Part shown: in pieces, positions 1 through 6,776 of the stretch
Numbering within the stretch: position 1 is the first letter of the stretch
How the letters are laid out: every line of letters starts with the position of its first letter
DNA from: Moraxella ovis
GTDB taxonomy: Bacteria > Pseudomonadota > Gammaproteobacteria > Pseudomonadales > Moraxellaceae
NCBI RefSeq assembly: GCF_900453105.1
Contig: NZ_UGPW01000001.1
Coordinates: 1,550,001-1,614,000 of the forward strand
Reading direction: 5' to 3'
DNA: 64,000 nt
Notes under the pieces: generated by a model
Database searches by the model: none
Seen by the model: the letters and a program-made list of their open reading frames with translations, nothing else
Told to the model about the DNA's origin: nothing
Program-made: the position numbers and the translations under genes

Positions 1-480
1 CGCTTTACCTTTACCGATACGAGGACCCCAATCGCCAGCATTACCAACTTTTGGCGCGCCTACTAGACCAGCATCGTGACAGGTAGCACAGATTGCCTTA
101 TAAAGTTGATCGCCAGGACGAGCCTCGCCTTCTACAGCAGGTGCTAGAACGGTGATGTTGATGTCACATTCTTCACCATCAAAACATACCTTGCCATAAG
201 GGGCGATACGCGAGATTAGTTTAGGGTGTAGTGCGATTAGTTTTTTGACGTGGTCGCTGTCTTCTGGGATGGCTTCGGCGGCAGGTGCAGCTTCGGCAGG
301 TGCAGCCTCTGCGGTAGCTTCAGCTTCTGATGCAGCTTCTGCTGCTGGTGCTTCTGTAGCAGGTTGATTCGTTTCAGCGGCAGCTTCTGCGGCTGCAGGC
401 GTGGTAGCTTCTTGAGCTTGGGTCGCCATGGTAAAAATCGCCAACGTAGCGGCGACAGATAACATTACAATTTTTTTCAT
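1..480 (-). CDS. Cytochrome c5-type c-type cytochrome (3' end outside window)
   Basis: The gene runs off the left edge, so only the first 160 residues are visible. An N-terminal signal peptide (MKKIVMLSVAATLAIFTMA) ends near ATQAQ, which places the product in the periplasm. Residues about 23-72 are an Ala/Glu/Pro-rich low-complexity linker. A haem-binding CATCH motif follows at residues 131-135, then GLVGAPKVGNAGDWGPRIG, typical of the small soluble cytochrome c5 family. These proteins carry electrons to terminal oxidases or reductases. The axial methionine would lie beyond the edge. The start has only a weak GA-rich ribosome-binding site. The family call is good; the exact electron partner cannot be told. 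Confidence 0.85.
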   Translation of the reverse strand, partial: MKKIVMLSVAATLAIFTMATQAQEATTPAAAEAAAETNQPATEAPAAEAASEAEATAEAAPAEAAPAAEAIPEDSDHVKKLIALHPKLISRIAPYGKVCFDGEECDINITVLAPAVEGEARPGDQLYKAICATCHDAGLVGAPKVGNAGDWGPRIGKGKA

Positions 481-758
481 TGTCATCATCTCGTCTTAGC
501 CTTGAGCAATATGCACTCTGGGTATGTTGGGTGGTTTGGCAAATTCTCGAACACACCCCAACGAATTAAAATTTTCTCCCTGCTATTATAAGGGAAAAGC
601 AAGGTAAAATGCCACGATTTTTATGTAATATCTCAATAAATCGGTAAAATTTTGGTAATATTTTTAAAAATAAGCTACTTTTTGGGTGAGCGGGTGGCAT
701 TTTTAACAAAAACTTGGTAAAATTTGCGCTTGAAAAATCCAAATACAGCCAAAATTTT

Positions 759-835
759 GCACCTATAGCTCAGTTGGATAGAGTGTTGGCCTCCGAAGCC
801 AAAGGTCGTGGGTTCGATTCCCGCTAGGTGCGCCA
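759..835 (+). tRNA. tRNA-Arg (anticodon CCG)
   Basis: A full cloverleaf can be drawn. The acceptor stem GCACCTA/TAGGTGC pairs perfectly, the anticodon stem TTGGC/GCCAA encloses loop CTCCGAA (anticodon CCG), and the T arm is GTGGG-TTCGATT-CCCGC. The CCA end is encoded. It reads the rare arginine codon CGG. The last 16 bases double as the left attachment site of the mobile element, and the gene is restored intact by the integrated copy. Confidence 0.97.
820..835 (+). other. attL: left attachment site of the integrated element
   Basis: The 16-base sequence CCCGCTAGGTGCGCCA at the 3' end of tRNA-Arg is repeated exactly at 13517-13532. A tyrosine integrase gene starts 160 bases inside. This is the classic arrangement of an element integrated into a tRNA 3' end. 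It defines a 12.7-kb insertion. Confidence 0.93.
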
Positions 836-941
836 CATAACATTCCTATAGGGTTCAAATCAGTATTTGAGCCCTTTTATTTTAAAGGGTTTTACTAGTT
901 TTACCGTCCTATACCGTCCATATAAAACCGTTTAAATCCAC

Positions 942-970
942 GAAAAAAACTGGTATATTTACTGGTATAA
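942..970 (+). promoter_or_regulatory. Left terminal 29-bp repeat and operator-like sites ahead of int
   Basis: These 29 bases recur exactly at 13429-13457 near the other end of the element. They contain two direct copies of CTGGTATA (950-957 and 962-969). A third, inverted copy sits at 987-994, and CTGGTATATTT (950-960) pairs perfectly with AAATATACCAG (984-994), ending one base before the int ATG. The sites are well placed to be integrase arm-binding sites and an autoregulatory operator at once. That role is inferred. Confidence 0.7.
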
Positions 971-995
971 AATTTAATACAGGAAATATACCAGC

Positions 996-2327
996 ATGAG
1001 CCTTACAGATACCGCCATTAAAAAACTTAAACCGTCCGAAAAATGCAAACCGAACCGACCAGATAAATATGCTGATGGTGGTGGGCTTTGGCTGTATGTG
1101 AGAAATACAGGGAATAAAGTATTTATGGCGGTTTATCGCTACATGGGCAAGCAACATGAAATCACTTTGGGCAAATATCCAGCCATGAGCCTAAGCCATG
1201 CACGAAGTGAAAATCTAAAAATCAGAGAATTACTAGAACAAGGCAAAAACCCAAAAGACATCATCAAGGCTGAAAAAGCCAAAAAAGACAATCAGACTTC
1301 TTTTGATTTTTTCGCCCAAAAATGGCTACATCATCAAAAGAACACCGTAAGCGGTAAAACTTACGAACGAGATTTAAGCATTTATAATAATCACATTAAA
1401 AAAGCGTTTGGCACAAAGGACATTCACGCTGTTAATCTGACCGACATTTTAACACTGACAGAAAACCTAACCAATCAAGGGGCTACATATACCGCAAGGC
1501 GTATCATCGGACAACTCAACAGCATTTATAGCTTTGTTGTACTCAAACAATTAACGCCAAACCTATATAACCCCATTCCAAGAAACATCAGACGCACCAT
1601 CACACACAAAGAAACCAAATACGCACGAATTAAAATACAAGAATTACCCAAACTCATGCAGGGCATCGACACCGCCAACATTGAACCCATGACCCGTTAC
1701 GGCTTTTATCTGCTGGCTTATACTTTTGTACGAACTGGCGAACTGCTAGGCATGACATGGCAAGAAATCGACCTAAACGCCAAAGTTTGGCGAATACCAG
1801 CCCACCGCATGAAAAACGGCTTACCCCACATCGTCCCACTTGCCCCGCAAGTGATAGAGATACTACAAGAAATCAAATCTTTTGGCTTTAATAGCGACTA
1901 TGTGCTTTATAGCAACCGAAGTAAAACAGGTACAATGAGCGAAAACGCCTTTACAACCGCATTAAAACGCATGGGCTATCAAGGCAAGATGACTGGACAC
2001 GGCTTTCGTGGATTGGCAAGTACCAGCCTTTATGAAATGCAGTACAACCCCAAAGCCATTGAATTACAACTAGCCCACATCAGCAGAGACAAAACCGAAC
2101 GGGCGTACAATGACGCTGAAATGCTACCCAAACGCATTCAGATGATGAACGACTGGGCGAATATCATTGATGAAGTCAGACAAGGCGACTTCAAAACCTA
2201 CCAAAACCGCCTTACTGCTGATACCAGCACCGACCAGCTTACCCTATTTTTGGAGCGACTCAACCAAAAGGAAAAAAGCATGAACACCACAACCGCCCCA
2301 CTGCTAGAAATCCAAGCCATGCAATAA
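996..2327 (+). CDS. int: Tyrosine-family integrase (P4/DUF4102 type)
   Basis: A 443-residue site-specific recombinase that would insert and excise the element at the tRNA-Arg attachment site. Residues 1-90 match the DUF4102 arm-binding domain (KYADGGGLWLYV, TLGKYPAMSLSHAR). A SAM-like core-binding domain follows at about 100-200, and the catalytic domain at about 210-390. Catalytic residues can be seen: R246 (FVRTGELLG), K273, H335 and R338 (TGHGFRG), H361 (LAHIS) and nucleophile Y371 (ERAYN). Length is normal for the family and the frame is intact. It is the first gene inside attL and reads inward. Inverted CTGGTATA copies overlap its start region, so autoregulation is likely. Confidence 0.96.
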   Translation: MSLTDTAIKKLKPSEKCKPNRPDKYADGGGLWLYVRNTGNKVFMAVYRYMGKQHEITLGKYPAMSLSHARSENLKIRELLEQGKNPKDIIKAEKAKKDNQTSFDFFAQKWLHHQKNTVSGKTYERDLSIYNNHIKKAFGTKDIHAVNLTDILTLTENLTNQGATYTARRIIGQLNSIYSFVVLKQLTPNLYNPIPRNIRRTITHKETKYARIKIQELPKLMQGIDTANIEPMTRYGFYLLAYTFVRTGELLGMTWQEIDLNAKVWRIPAHRMKNGLPHIVPLAPQVIEILQEIKSFGFNSDYVLYSNRSKTGTMSENAFTTALKRMGYQGKMTGHGFRGLASTSLYEMQYNPKAIELQLAHISRDKTERAYNDAEMLPKRIQMMNDWANIIDEVRQGDFKTYQNRLTADTSTDQLTLFLERLNQKEKSMNTTTAPLLEIQAMQ

Positions 2328-2678
2328 AAACCACCACGCCTGCAAGCCTAAATGATTAAAAATATAAATCAAAAGGGAATATTTATTTTAAATAATATAT
2401 GTAATGTTATAATATAACAAAAAAGTGCAAAAAATTTGTGCCAGTACCAGCTAATTCAAACAAAAAAACCACCCAAAAAAGATATATAAAAAAATAAAAA
2501 TAATATTTTTTTATATATTTATCCTTTTGTCGTTTGCCGTCTTTGATTTTTTATGCACCGTTGGTATTTTTTGCCGTTCGTGCGTGGTCGGTATTTTTTG
2601 CCAGCTTTGGCGGTGTTGTTTTTTATGGGCTTGCCATGCCTGCAATTTTTTATATGTTATGATATAACTTTTCATTTC
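2328..2678. other. AT-rich non-coding stretch with palindromes
   Basis: No credible gene. The stretch 2478-2525 is almost pure A/T and forms an imperfect inverted repeat (GATATATAAAAAAATA facing TATTTTTTTATATATTTATC). GTTATAATATAAC at 2406-2418 is a 13-base palindrome, and a near copy, GTTATGATATAAC, lies at 2656-2668. Such easily melted DNA beside an iteron module would suit a DNA-unwinding region, but promoters are equally possible. Confidence 0.45.
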
Positions 2679-2808
2679 CCAGCCATTCCAGCCATTCCAG
2701 CCATTCCAGCCATTCCAGCCATTCCAGCCATTCCAGCCATTCCAGCCATTCCAGCCATTCCAGCCATTCCAGCCATTCCAGCCATTCCAGCCATTCCAGC
2801 CATTCCAA
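2679..2808. repeat. 9-bp minisatellite (CCAGCCATT, about 14 copies)
   Basis: About 14.4 nearly perfect tandem copies of CCAGCCATT. Because the unit is nine bases, frames stay open on both strands (Pro-Ala-Ile on the plus strand; Trp-Asn-Gly, Leu-Glu-Trp or Gly-Met-Ala on the minus strand). I treat the flanking ORFs as by-products. The related sequence CCATTCCAGCCA also lies beside the iteron modules at 12296-12307 and 12747-12758, so the array may have grown from that junction. Confidence 0.95.
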
Positions 2809-2968
2809 CTGTTCCGACCGAACCGCCAGCACTGACCGCCCCAGCATGGGCAAGCATACCAGCACCGAACAGCAGGCGTGAACCGTGCGACCAAAGCCCC
2901 ACCGCCCACATTCGTAAAGCTGACCTATTTTTGCCCTAATTGGCATTGTCATGGTTCGCTGATGGGGC

Positions 2969-3310
2969 TTGCGTGCTTGTTTTTATTATCAACATATTCA
3001 CATCTTTTTAAGGATAAATTTAAAAATACACCCCCAAAAGTCTGCTAAGTTTGCTAAGTTATTCAAAAAAAGCCTTGTAAGCCTTACACCATAAGGGTTA
3101 AAAACTTTCCAGCCATTTGCTAAGTTTTGCTAAGTTATTATAAATTTTACCCCAAGTACCCTTAAAACCAGCACAACCACGACTACACAAAACCCTATAA
3201 AACCCTTTATTTAAAAGGCTTTTCGGTGTTTTATTATCAGAATTGAATAACTTAGCAGGGGTGGGAATAACTTAGCAGGCATGGGAATAACTTAGCAGGG
3301 GTGGTAGTGG
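2969..3310 (-). repeat. Iteron module A (342 bp, inverted relative to modules B and C)
   Basis: This block is the near-exact reverse complement of 12303-12644 and 12754-13095, and all three copies are 342 bp long. It contains three GAATAACTTAGC iterons at 3245-3256, 3265-3276 and 3285-3296, exactly 20 bp apart, so on one helical face. It also has two pairs of oppositely oriented sites GCTAAGT-(2-3 nt)-GCTAAGTTATT near 3043-3062 and 3119-3139. Spaced iterons next to A/T-rich DNA, in an element with its own primase/helicase, suggest a replication origin or its control region. No replication data are available. Confidence 0.85.
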
Positions 3311-3354
3311 TTATCATCTTTAAATTTTCGGATTTTTTAAAGATGACAGTTGTC

Positions 3355-3377
3355 TTATGTTGATGATATAAACATAA
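3355..3377 (+). promoter_or_regulatory. Operator-like inverted repeat upstream of tacA
   Basis: TTATGTT (3355-3361) and AACATAA (3371-3377) form an inverted repeat just upstream of a TATGCT -10-like box (3379-3384). Antitoxins of the DUF1778 ribbon-helix-helix family bind such palindromes in their own promoters. Autorepression by the TacA-TacT complex is therefore the likely function. Confidence 0.5.
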
Positions 3378-3422
3378 CTATGCTATCATGTACATAATAC
3401 AGACATACAAGGAAATAAACCG

Positions 3423-3692
3423 ATGCAAGCCACCGAACGCATAAATTTACGCACCACCGCCCACGCCAAAGCCATCATAGAAAAGGCAAGCCAACAATTA
3501 GGCGTAAGCATGAGCTATTTTATTTTGGATTGTGCTTATCAAAAGGCAAGCCAAACCATAAAAGATAATTCCCAAATTACCCTAAATAATGATGATTGGC
3601 AAAGAGCCATTGACCGCCTAGACGAACCAGCCAGCCCCACGCCTGCCATGCAAGCATTATTTGATAGGGGTTTTGTCAATGTTGATAGCTAA
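3423..3692 (+). CDS. DUF1778 (TacA-type) antitoxin
   Basis: A protein of 89 residues. The N-terminal part (ERINLRTTAHAKAIIEKASQ to SYFILDCAYQKA) is a ribbon-helix-helix DNA-binding fold typical of DUF1778 antitoxins. The C-terminal tail (about 50-89) would wrap and block the toxin. The start has a good ribosome-binding site, AAGGA, nine bases upstream. The reading frame overlaps the following acetyltransferase toxin gene by 14 bases, as expected for a coupled toxin-antitoxin pair. It probably represses its own promoter through the palindrome at 3355-3377. Such pairs stabilise mobile elements. Confidence 0.9.
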   Translation: MQATERINLRTTAHAKAIIEKASQQLGVSMSYFILDCAYQKASQTIKDNSQITLNNDDWQRAIDRLDEPASPTPAMQALFDRGFVNVDS

Positions 3693-4161
3693 ACTTGCCA
3701 AAGAACATGACAAAAGCGGTTTTGATTGTGAGAATGAAGCCTTAAACCGTTTTATCAGACAGCAGGCGAGCCAGCTATTAAAACGCCATGAGACCGTCAT
3801 TTATGGAGCGATTGATAATAACCGCCTTGCAGGTTTTTACACTTTGTCAGCGTGTCAAATTATGCAATCAGACGATACAGAGTTATTAAAACGCCAAAGC
3901 CCACATAGCCCCATTGGTTGTGTACTGTTGGGACGGCTGGCGGTAGATAAAGCGTACAAGGGGCGTAGATTGGGTGCTGACCTATTGCTACACGCCATGC
4001 AGACAGCAAAAAAACTATCGCAGATGATGGGGCTTGCCTTTGTCATTGTGGACGCCAAAGACGACACCGCCAAAGCCTTTTATGAGCGTTTTGGGTTTGT
4101 GGAGCTAAGCCAGCACCCTTTGCGGTTATGCTATGCGATTAAAGATATTCCAAATTTTTAA
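3679..4161 (+). CDS. GNAT acetyltransferase toxin (TacT-type)
   Basis: 160 residues from the ATG at 3679, which follows AGGGG at a proper distance; an upstream in-frame TTG lacks such a site. The GNAT fold shows in FDCENEALNRFIRQQA, the acetyl-CoA loop region LGRLAVDKAYKGRRLGADLL, and the C-terminal DDTAKAFYERFGF. TacT-like enzymes acetylate the amino group of charged tRNAs and so stop translation; that activity is taken from the family. It lies directly behind and overlaps its antitoxin. A terminator follows at 4189-4211. Confidence 0.9.
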   Translation: MLIAKLAKEHDKSGFDCENEALNRFIRQQASQLLKRHETVIYGAIDNNRLAGFYTLSACQIMQSDDTELLKRQSPHSPIGCVLLGRLAVDKAYKGRRLGADLLLHAMQTAKKLSQMMGLAFVIVDAKDDTAKAFYERFGFVELSQHPLRLCYAIKDIPNF

Positions 4162-4188
4162 TAAACCCTTTTGCAGGCTAGGAGTAAT

Positions 4189-4211
4189 TAACCGAACGGC
4201 GGTTATTTTTT
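4189..4211 (+). terminator. Intrinsic terminator after the toxin-antitoxin pair
   Basis: Stem TAACCG/CGGTTA (4189-4194 with 4200-4205), a five-base loop, then a run of six T. It sits 27 bases past the toxin stop codon. Confidence 0.65.
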
Positions 4212-4269
4212 CATACCTTAGACCGCCCCGCCTGCACTCTTTTTTTGGTTAAGGTATGGTAAGGTATGA
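4211..4269 (+). promoter_or_regulatory. Inverted TCATACCTTA / TAAGGTATGA repeats at a gene start
   Basis: TCATACCTTA (4211-4220) is the exact reverse complement of TAAGGTATGA (4260-4269), with a further direct copy TAAGGTATGG at 4250-4259. The right-hand copies surround the ribosome-binding site of the next gene. They could be an operator, or an mRNA hairpin that hides the start. Confidence 0.5.
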
Positions 4270-4270
4270 A

Positions 4271-5236
4271 ATGGGGTTGTTAGACATTGCATTAAATCCC
4301 TTAAAGGATTATATCAGCTTACCCGACTTGCTGTTATTGATTGGCGAAAATACACAAAACCCCTTGTATGATATTTGCCTTTATTTACAGTCGGTAAAGT
4401 TTGGCGAAGCAGTAGCCTCCTATAAAATCAATCAAGATTTTGCATTGTACGAGTGCAAAGACTTTATCAAAAACATGGACGGCTTGAATGCTGTTTCAAG
4501 TATTATTGATGACATTGCCAATAATCTGAAACAAGATGAAAGTGATAGAAAATTGGTTGTTCAAAGTTTGATGGGACTAAATGAGATTTGTGGTTGGCAA
4601 GAACACATTAAACGCTACTTTTATCAGGAATGGCAAAAAGAATACTATTTCAAGCGACAAGATTTATTGGCATTTGAACCACTTGCAGAATGCCTAGAGC
4701 TGAATTTTGCCATGCAGGAGGAGTACAGGGAAATCGCACGGCTAAGAAAGCAATTACAGCAGGTATTAGATGGGCGTTATTTATCCAGCCTTATATCGCA
4801 AAATGACCGCCTAAAAAAAGAAAACGAGATGCTACAAGCCAAACTACAACCCAACATCAACAGATATGGCACACTTAGCGAACAACTAGAACAACAAACC
4901 CAAACCGAGACCATTAGCAAACTGCAAAACCGCATAGCAGAGCTTGAAAGCCAGCTTGCTAGTCAGTCGGGGAATGGCACGCCTGCCAGTGAGCCATATT
5001 TTGATAAAGATGATATTTATACTTATCCACCCGAATTAGATATGGCGGTTCGGATATGGCACGAGATTTACCGAACTGATAATATGCCAAAGCATTTTAC
5101 AAATCATAGTGAGAAATTTAAGCAGGCGTGTAGAAATTTAAACTTCAATTTTACCGAAGGTGCAATAAAAAACCGCCTGCAAAAGGTAACCACGCCCCAA
5201 AGCCAAAAAAACAAAACCAAAAATAAAATAGCTTAA
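4271..5236 (+). CDS. Unknown coiled-coil protein of the element
   Basis: 321 residues from the ATG at 4271, preceded by AAGG at six bases; an in-frame ATG at 4256 is possible but has its Shine-Dalgarno too close. The N-terminal 150 residues are mixed helical with no motif I recognise. Residues about 150-235 are a coiled coil rich in Leu, Gln and Glu (ARLRKQLQQVL, ISKLQNRIAELESQL). The C-terminal segment after FDKDDIYTYPPELDMAVRIW looks like a separate small helical domain, reminiscent of hypothetical proteins in Moraxellaceae prophages. It lies between the toxin-antitoxin pair and alpA. Function unknown. Confidence 0.75.
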   Translation: MGLLDIALNPLKDYISLPDLLLLIGENTQNPLYDICLYLQSVKFGEAVASYKINQDFALYECKDFIKNMDGLNAVSSIIDDIANNLKQDESDRKLVVQSLMGLNEICGWQEHIKRYFYQEWQKEYYFKRQDLLAFEPLAECLELNFAMQEEYREIARLRKQLQQVLDGRYLSSLISQNDRLKKENEMLQAKLQPNINRYGTLSEQLEQQTQTETISKLQNRIAELESQLASQSGNGTPASEPYFDKDDIYTYPPELDMAVRIWHEIYRTDNMPKHFTNHSEKFKQACRNLNFNFTEGAIKNRLQKVTTPQSQKNKTKNKIA

Positions 5237-5260
5237 ATTAAATAAAATCAATCACTTATC

Positions 5261-5294
5261 AAAGGGCAACCCTGCAAGGGTAACCCTTTTTTTC
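5261..5294 (+). terminator. Probable terminator with AAGGG/CCCTT repeats
   Basis: AAGGGCAACCCT pairs imperfectly with AAGGGTAACCCTT and is followed by a run of T. Further GTTACCC copies lie just downstream (5299-5317), so alternative folds exist. Confidence 0.5.
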
Positions 5295-5330
5295 TATGTT
5301 ACCCTTTGCGGTTACCCATACCCCACCCCC

Positions 5331-5398
5331 TAAAATACGCCATGCACCGCCTAGTAGTGCTATAAGCCCTATCGGACAACCAACAAAGGCGTATTTTA
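5331..5398 (+). promoter_or_regulatory. 11-bp inverted repeat enclosing the alpA leader
   Basis: TAAAATACGCC (5331-5341) and GGCGTATTTTA (5388-5398) are exact reverse complements. The right arm ends on the first base of the alpA start codon. In RNA this would close the whole leader into a stem and occlude the start. In DNA it could be an operator. Confidence 0.5.
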
Positions 5399-5643
5399 TG
5401 ACCCATTCAAACGACACTTTCCCAGCACAAGGCATTAGCAGAATTAAATCCGTGTGCATGATGACAGGATTATCCAAATCCACCATTTACGCATGGGTAA
5501 AAGCTGGCAAATTCCCAGCACCCATTAAGTTATCCCCCACAATGACCGTATGGCGTAACAGCGATATTTTAGATTGGATTAACCGCCTAGAAACGGCTGA
5601 TGACTGTCCAGCCATTTCACAGACTACCAGCACCAAACAATAA
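5398..5643 (+). CDS. alpA: AlpA-family helix-turn-helix regulator
   Basis: 81 residues from the ATG at 5398. The core (GISRIKSVCMMTGLSKSTIYAWVKAG, then FPAPIKLSPTMTVWRNSDILDWI) is the AlpA/MerR-like winged HTH found in P4-type satellites and prophages. There it activates excision or late functions, for instance by controlling the integrase gene or acting as excisionase. The longer frame starting at 5296 has no conserved residues, so I reject it. The gene heads a run of small genes with short spacings (5398-6634). Confidence 0.88.
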   Translation: MTHSNDTFPAQGISRIKSVCMMTGLSKSTIYAWVKAGKFPAPIKLSPTMTVWRNSDILDWINRLETADDCPAISQTTSTKQ

Positions 5644-5669
5644 CTAGCACCCATCATAGGAGCGAAACC

Positions 5670-6032
5670 ATGCTACCCATTTCCCACAATCAAAAAAGCC
5701 ATCAAGCCATGCAGGTGCTACAAGCCATGCTGGACGGCGTGGAAGTACATATCAAGTACGCCATTAACACGATGAACATAGCCAGCCTATCGGCACGAAT
5801 CGCAGAACTAAAAAAGATGGGATTTGTCATTGATTGGCGTTGGCAAAATAGCCCAAATTCCCGCTACAAAGTCTATTTCATCAAAGATAAGACCACCGCC
5901 AAACAGCGTTATCAAGAAATCCTAGACGGCACGGCAAGCATTTACCAAGTAGTAGCACAAGCACGAACAGCAAAACCAAAAACCACCACCAAATCAAAAC
6001 GCCAAAACAACGGCAAACCACAAGGAAAATAA
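5670..6032 (+). CDS. Helix-turn-helix (HTH_39-like) small protein
   Basis: 120 residues, with ribosome-binding site AGGAG eight bases upstream. The segment about 14-60 (QAMQVLQAMLDG to NIASLSARIAELKKMGFVIDWRW) fits the short winged HTH_39 domain often seen in phage and satellite proteins that control replication or gene expression. The C-terminal 25 residues are Lys/Thr/Gln-rich and probably disordered. It follows alpA by 26 bases and precedes the next small gene by 3 bases, so it is in one transcript with them. The exact role is unknown. Confidence 0.75.
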   Translation: MLPISHNQKSHQAMQVLQAMLDGVEVHIKYAINTMNIASLSARIAELKKMGFVIDWRWQNSPNSRYKVYFIKDKTTAKQRYQEILDGTASIYQVVAQARTAKPKTTTKSKRQNNGKPQGK

Positions 6033-6035
6033 GCC

Positions 6036-6248
6036 ATGCAACAATTAAATATCAGCGACAAAGCCAAAAAATATCAAGCAACCATGTGGCAAGTTACGCC
6101 CTACAGTCGGAGCGGCAAACGCCTAAGCCAAGATAAATATTTGGATAAACTGATGAAGCGTGCTATCAAAGCAGAACTAACACCGATAGGAGCGTTGATT
6201 TATTGCCGTGAAATGTGCATCAAGCACGGCTATCCGACCGCTTTTTAA
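6036..6248 (+). CDS. Small unknown protein (70 aa)
   Basis: A basic, helical 70-residue protein with a good ribosome-binding site (AAGGA at nine bases) three bases after the previous stop. No motif is recognised. Its tight packing in the alpA gene cluster and normal codon use support a real gene. Function unknown. Confidence 0.65.
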   Translation: MQQLNISDKAKKYQATMWQVTPYSRSGKRLSQDKYLDKLMKRAIKAELTPIGALIYCREMCIKHGYPTAF

Positions 6249-6289
6249 TTCGCTTGTTCATTCATTTGTCGATTATCTAGAGGTACATC

Positions 6290-6634
6290 ATGACAGACAA
6301 ACACCCACCAGCCCAAAGCCCAGCCATCAGCCAATCAGAGCTTGACGAGCTCTACAGCGAGCTGATTTATACCTATGCAGATTTAAAGAATACCGCCCAC
6401 AACATGCACAGCATTCTATATAGCAAGTGCAGTTTTAGACGCCTAAGCATGGAATATCAAACCCTAATAGGGCGTTTAAATCGCATTATTCACGATAAGC
6501 TGGCACCAAATATTAAAAATTTATCAAAGCATAGCGACAACAACCCTTTGGCGGGCATTCCAGACTATGACAAACTTTCCCACGCGTCAGATGATGGCGA
6601 TGATTTGCCAGCCGATGACGATTACCCATCTTAA
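6290..6634 (+). CDS. Small acidic unknown protein (114 aa)
   Basis: Good ribosome-binding site (AGAGG, eight bases upstream). The middle (ELDELYSELIYTYADLKNTA to MEYQTLIGRLNRIIHDKL) is predicted helical. The C-terminus is very acidic (SDDGDDLPADDDYPS), which could mimic DNA or bind a basic partner; that is speculation. No family recognised. It is the last gene before the RNA array. Confidence 0.65.
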   Translation: MTDKHPPAQSPAISQSELDELYSELIYTYADLKNTAHNMHSILYSKCSFRRLSMEYQTLIGRLNRIIHDKLAPNIKNLSKHSDNNPLAGIPDYDKLSHASDDGDDLPADDDYPS

Positions 6635-6696
6635 CCGCCCCATCATGCAGGCGTGAGAATACCGCCACGCCTGCCATCTTGCAGAACCAAACAAAA

Positions 6697-6718
6697 CGCC
6701 CCTAACGAATTAGGGGCG
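6697..6718. terminator. Perfect 9-bp stem-loop upstream of the RNA array
   Basis: CGCCCCTAA-CGAA-TTAGGGGCG is a perfect stem with a tetraloop. On the plus strand it lacks a T run; read on the minus strand it is followed by TTTTG. It separates the small-gene cluster from the antisense RNA array and may be a weak terminator, an RNA processing signal or a protein site. Confidence 0.45.
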
Positions 6719-6776
6719 AAATGTGGAAAAACGAACAATAAAAAACACAAATTTCAATCACAAAAGAGATTATAAC

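Noticed and set aside
2511..2952. Overlapping long ORFs on both strands through the 9-bp repeat
   Set aside because: The 9-base unit keeps several frames open at once; the flanking parts show no family, and no convincing ribosome-binding site was seen.
5296..5397. N-terminal extension of AlpA
   Set aside because: The extra 34 codons cross a repeat-rich leader and have no conserved residues; the ATG at 5398 fits the family length.
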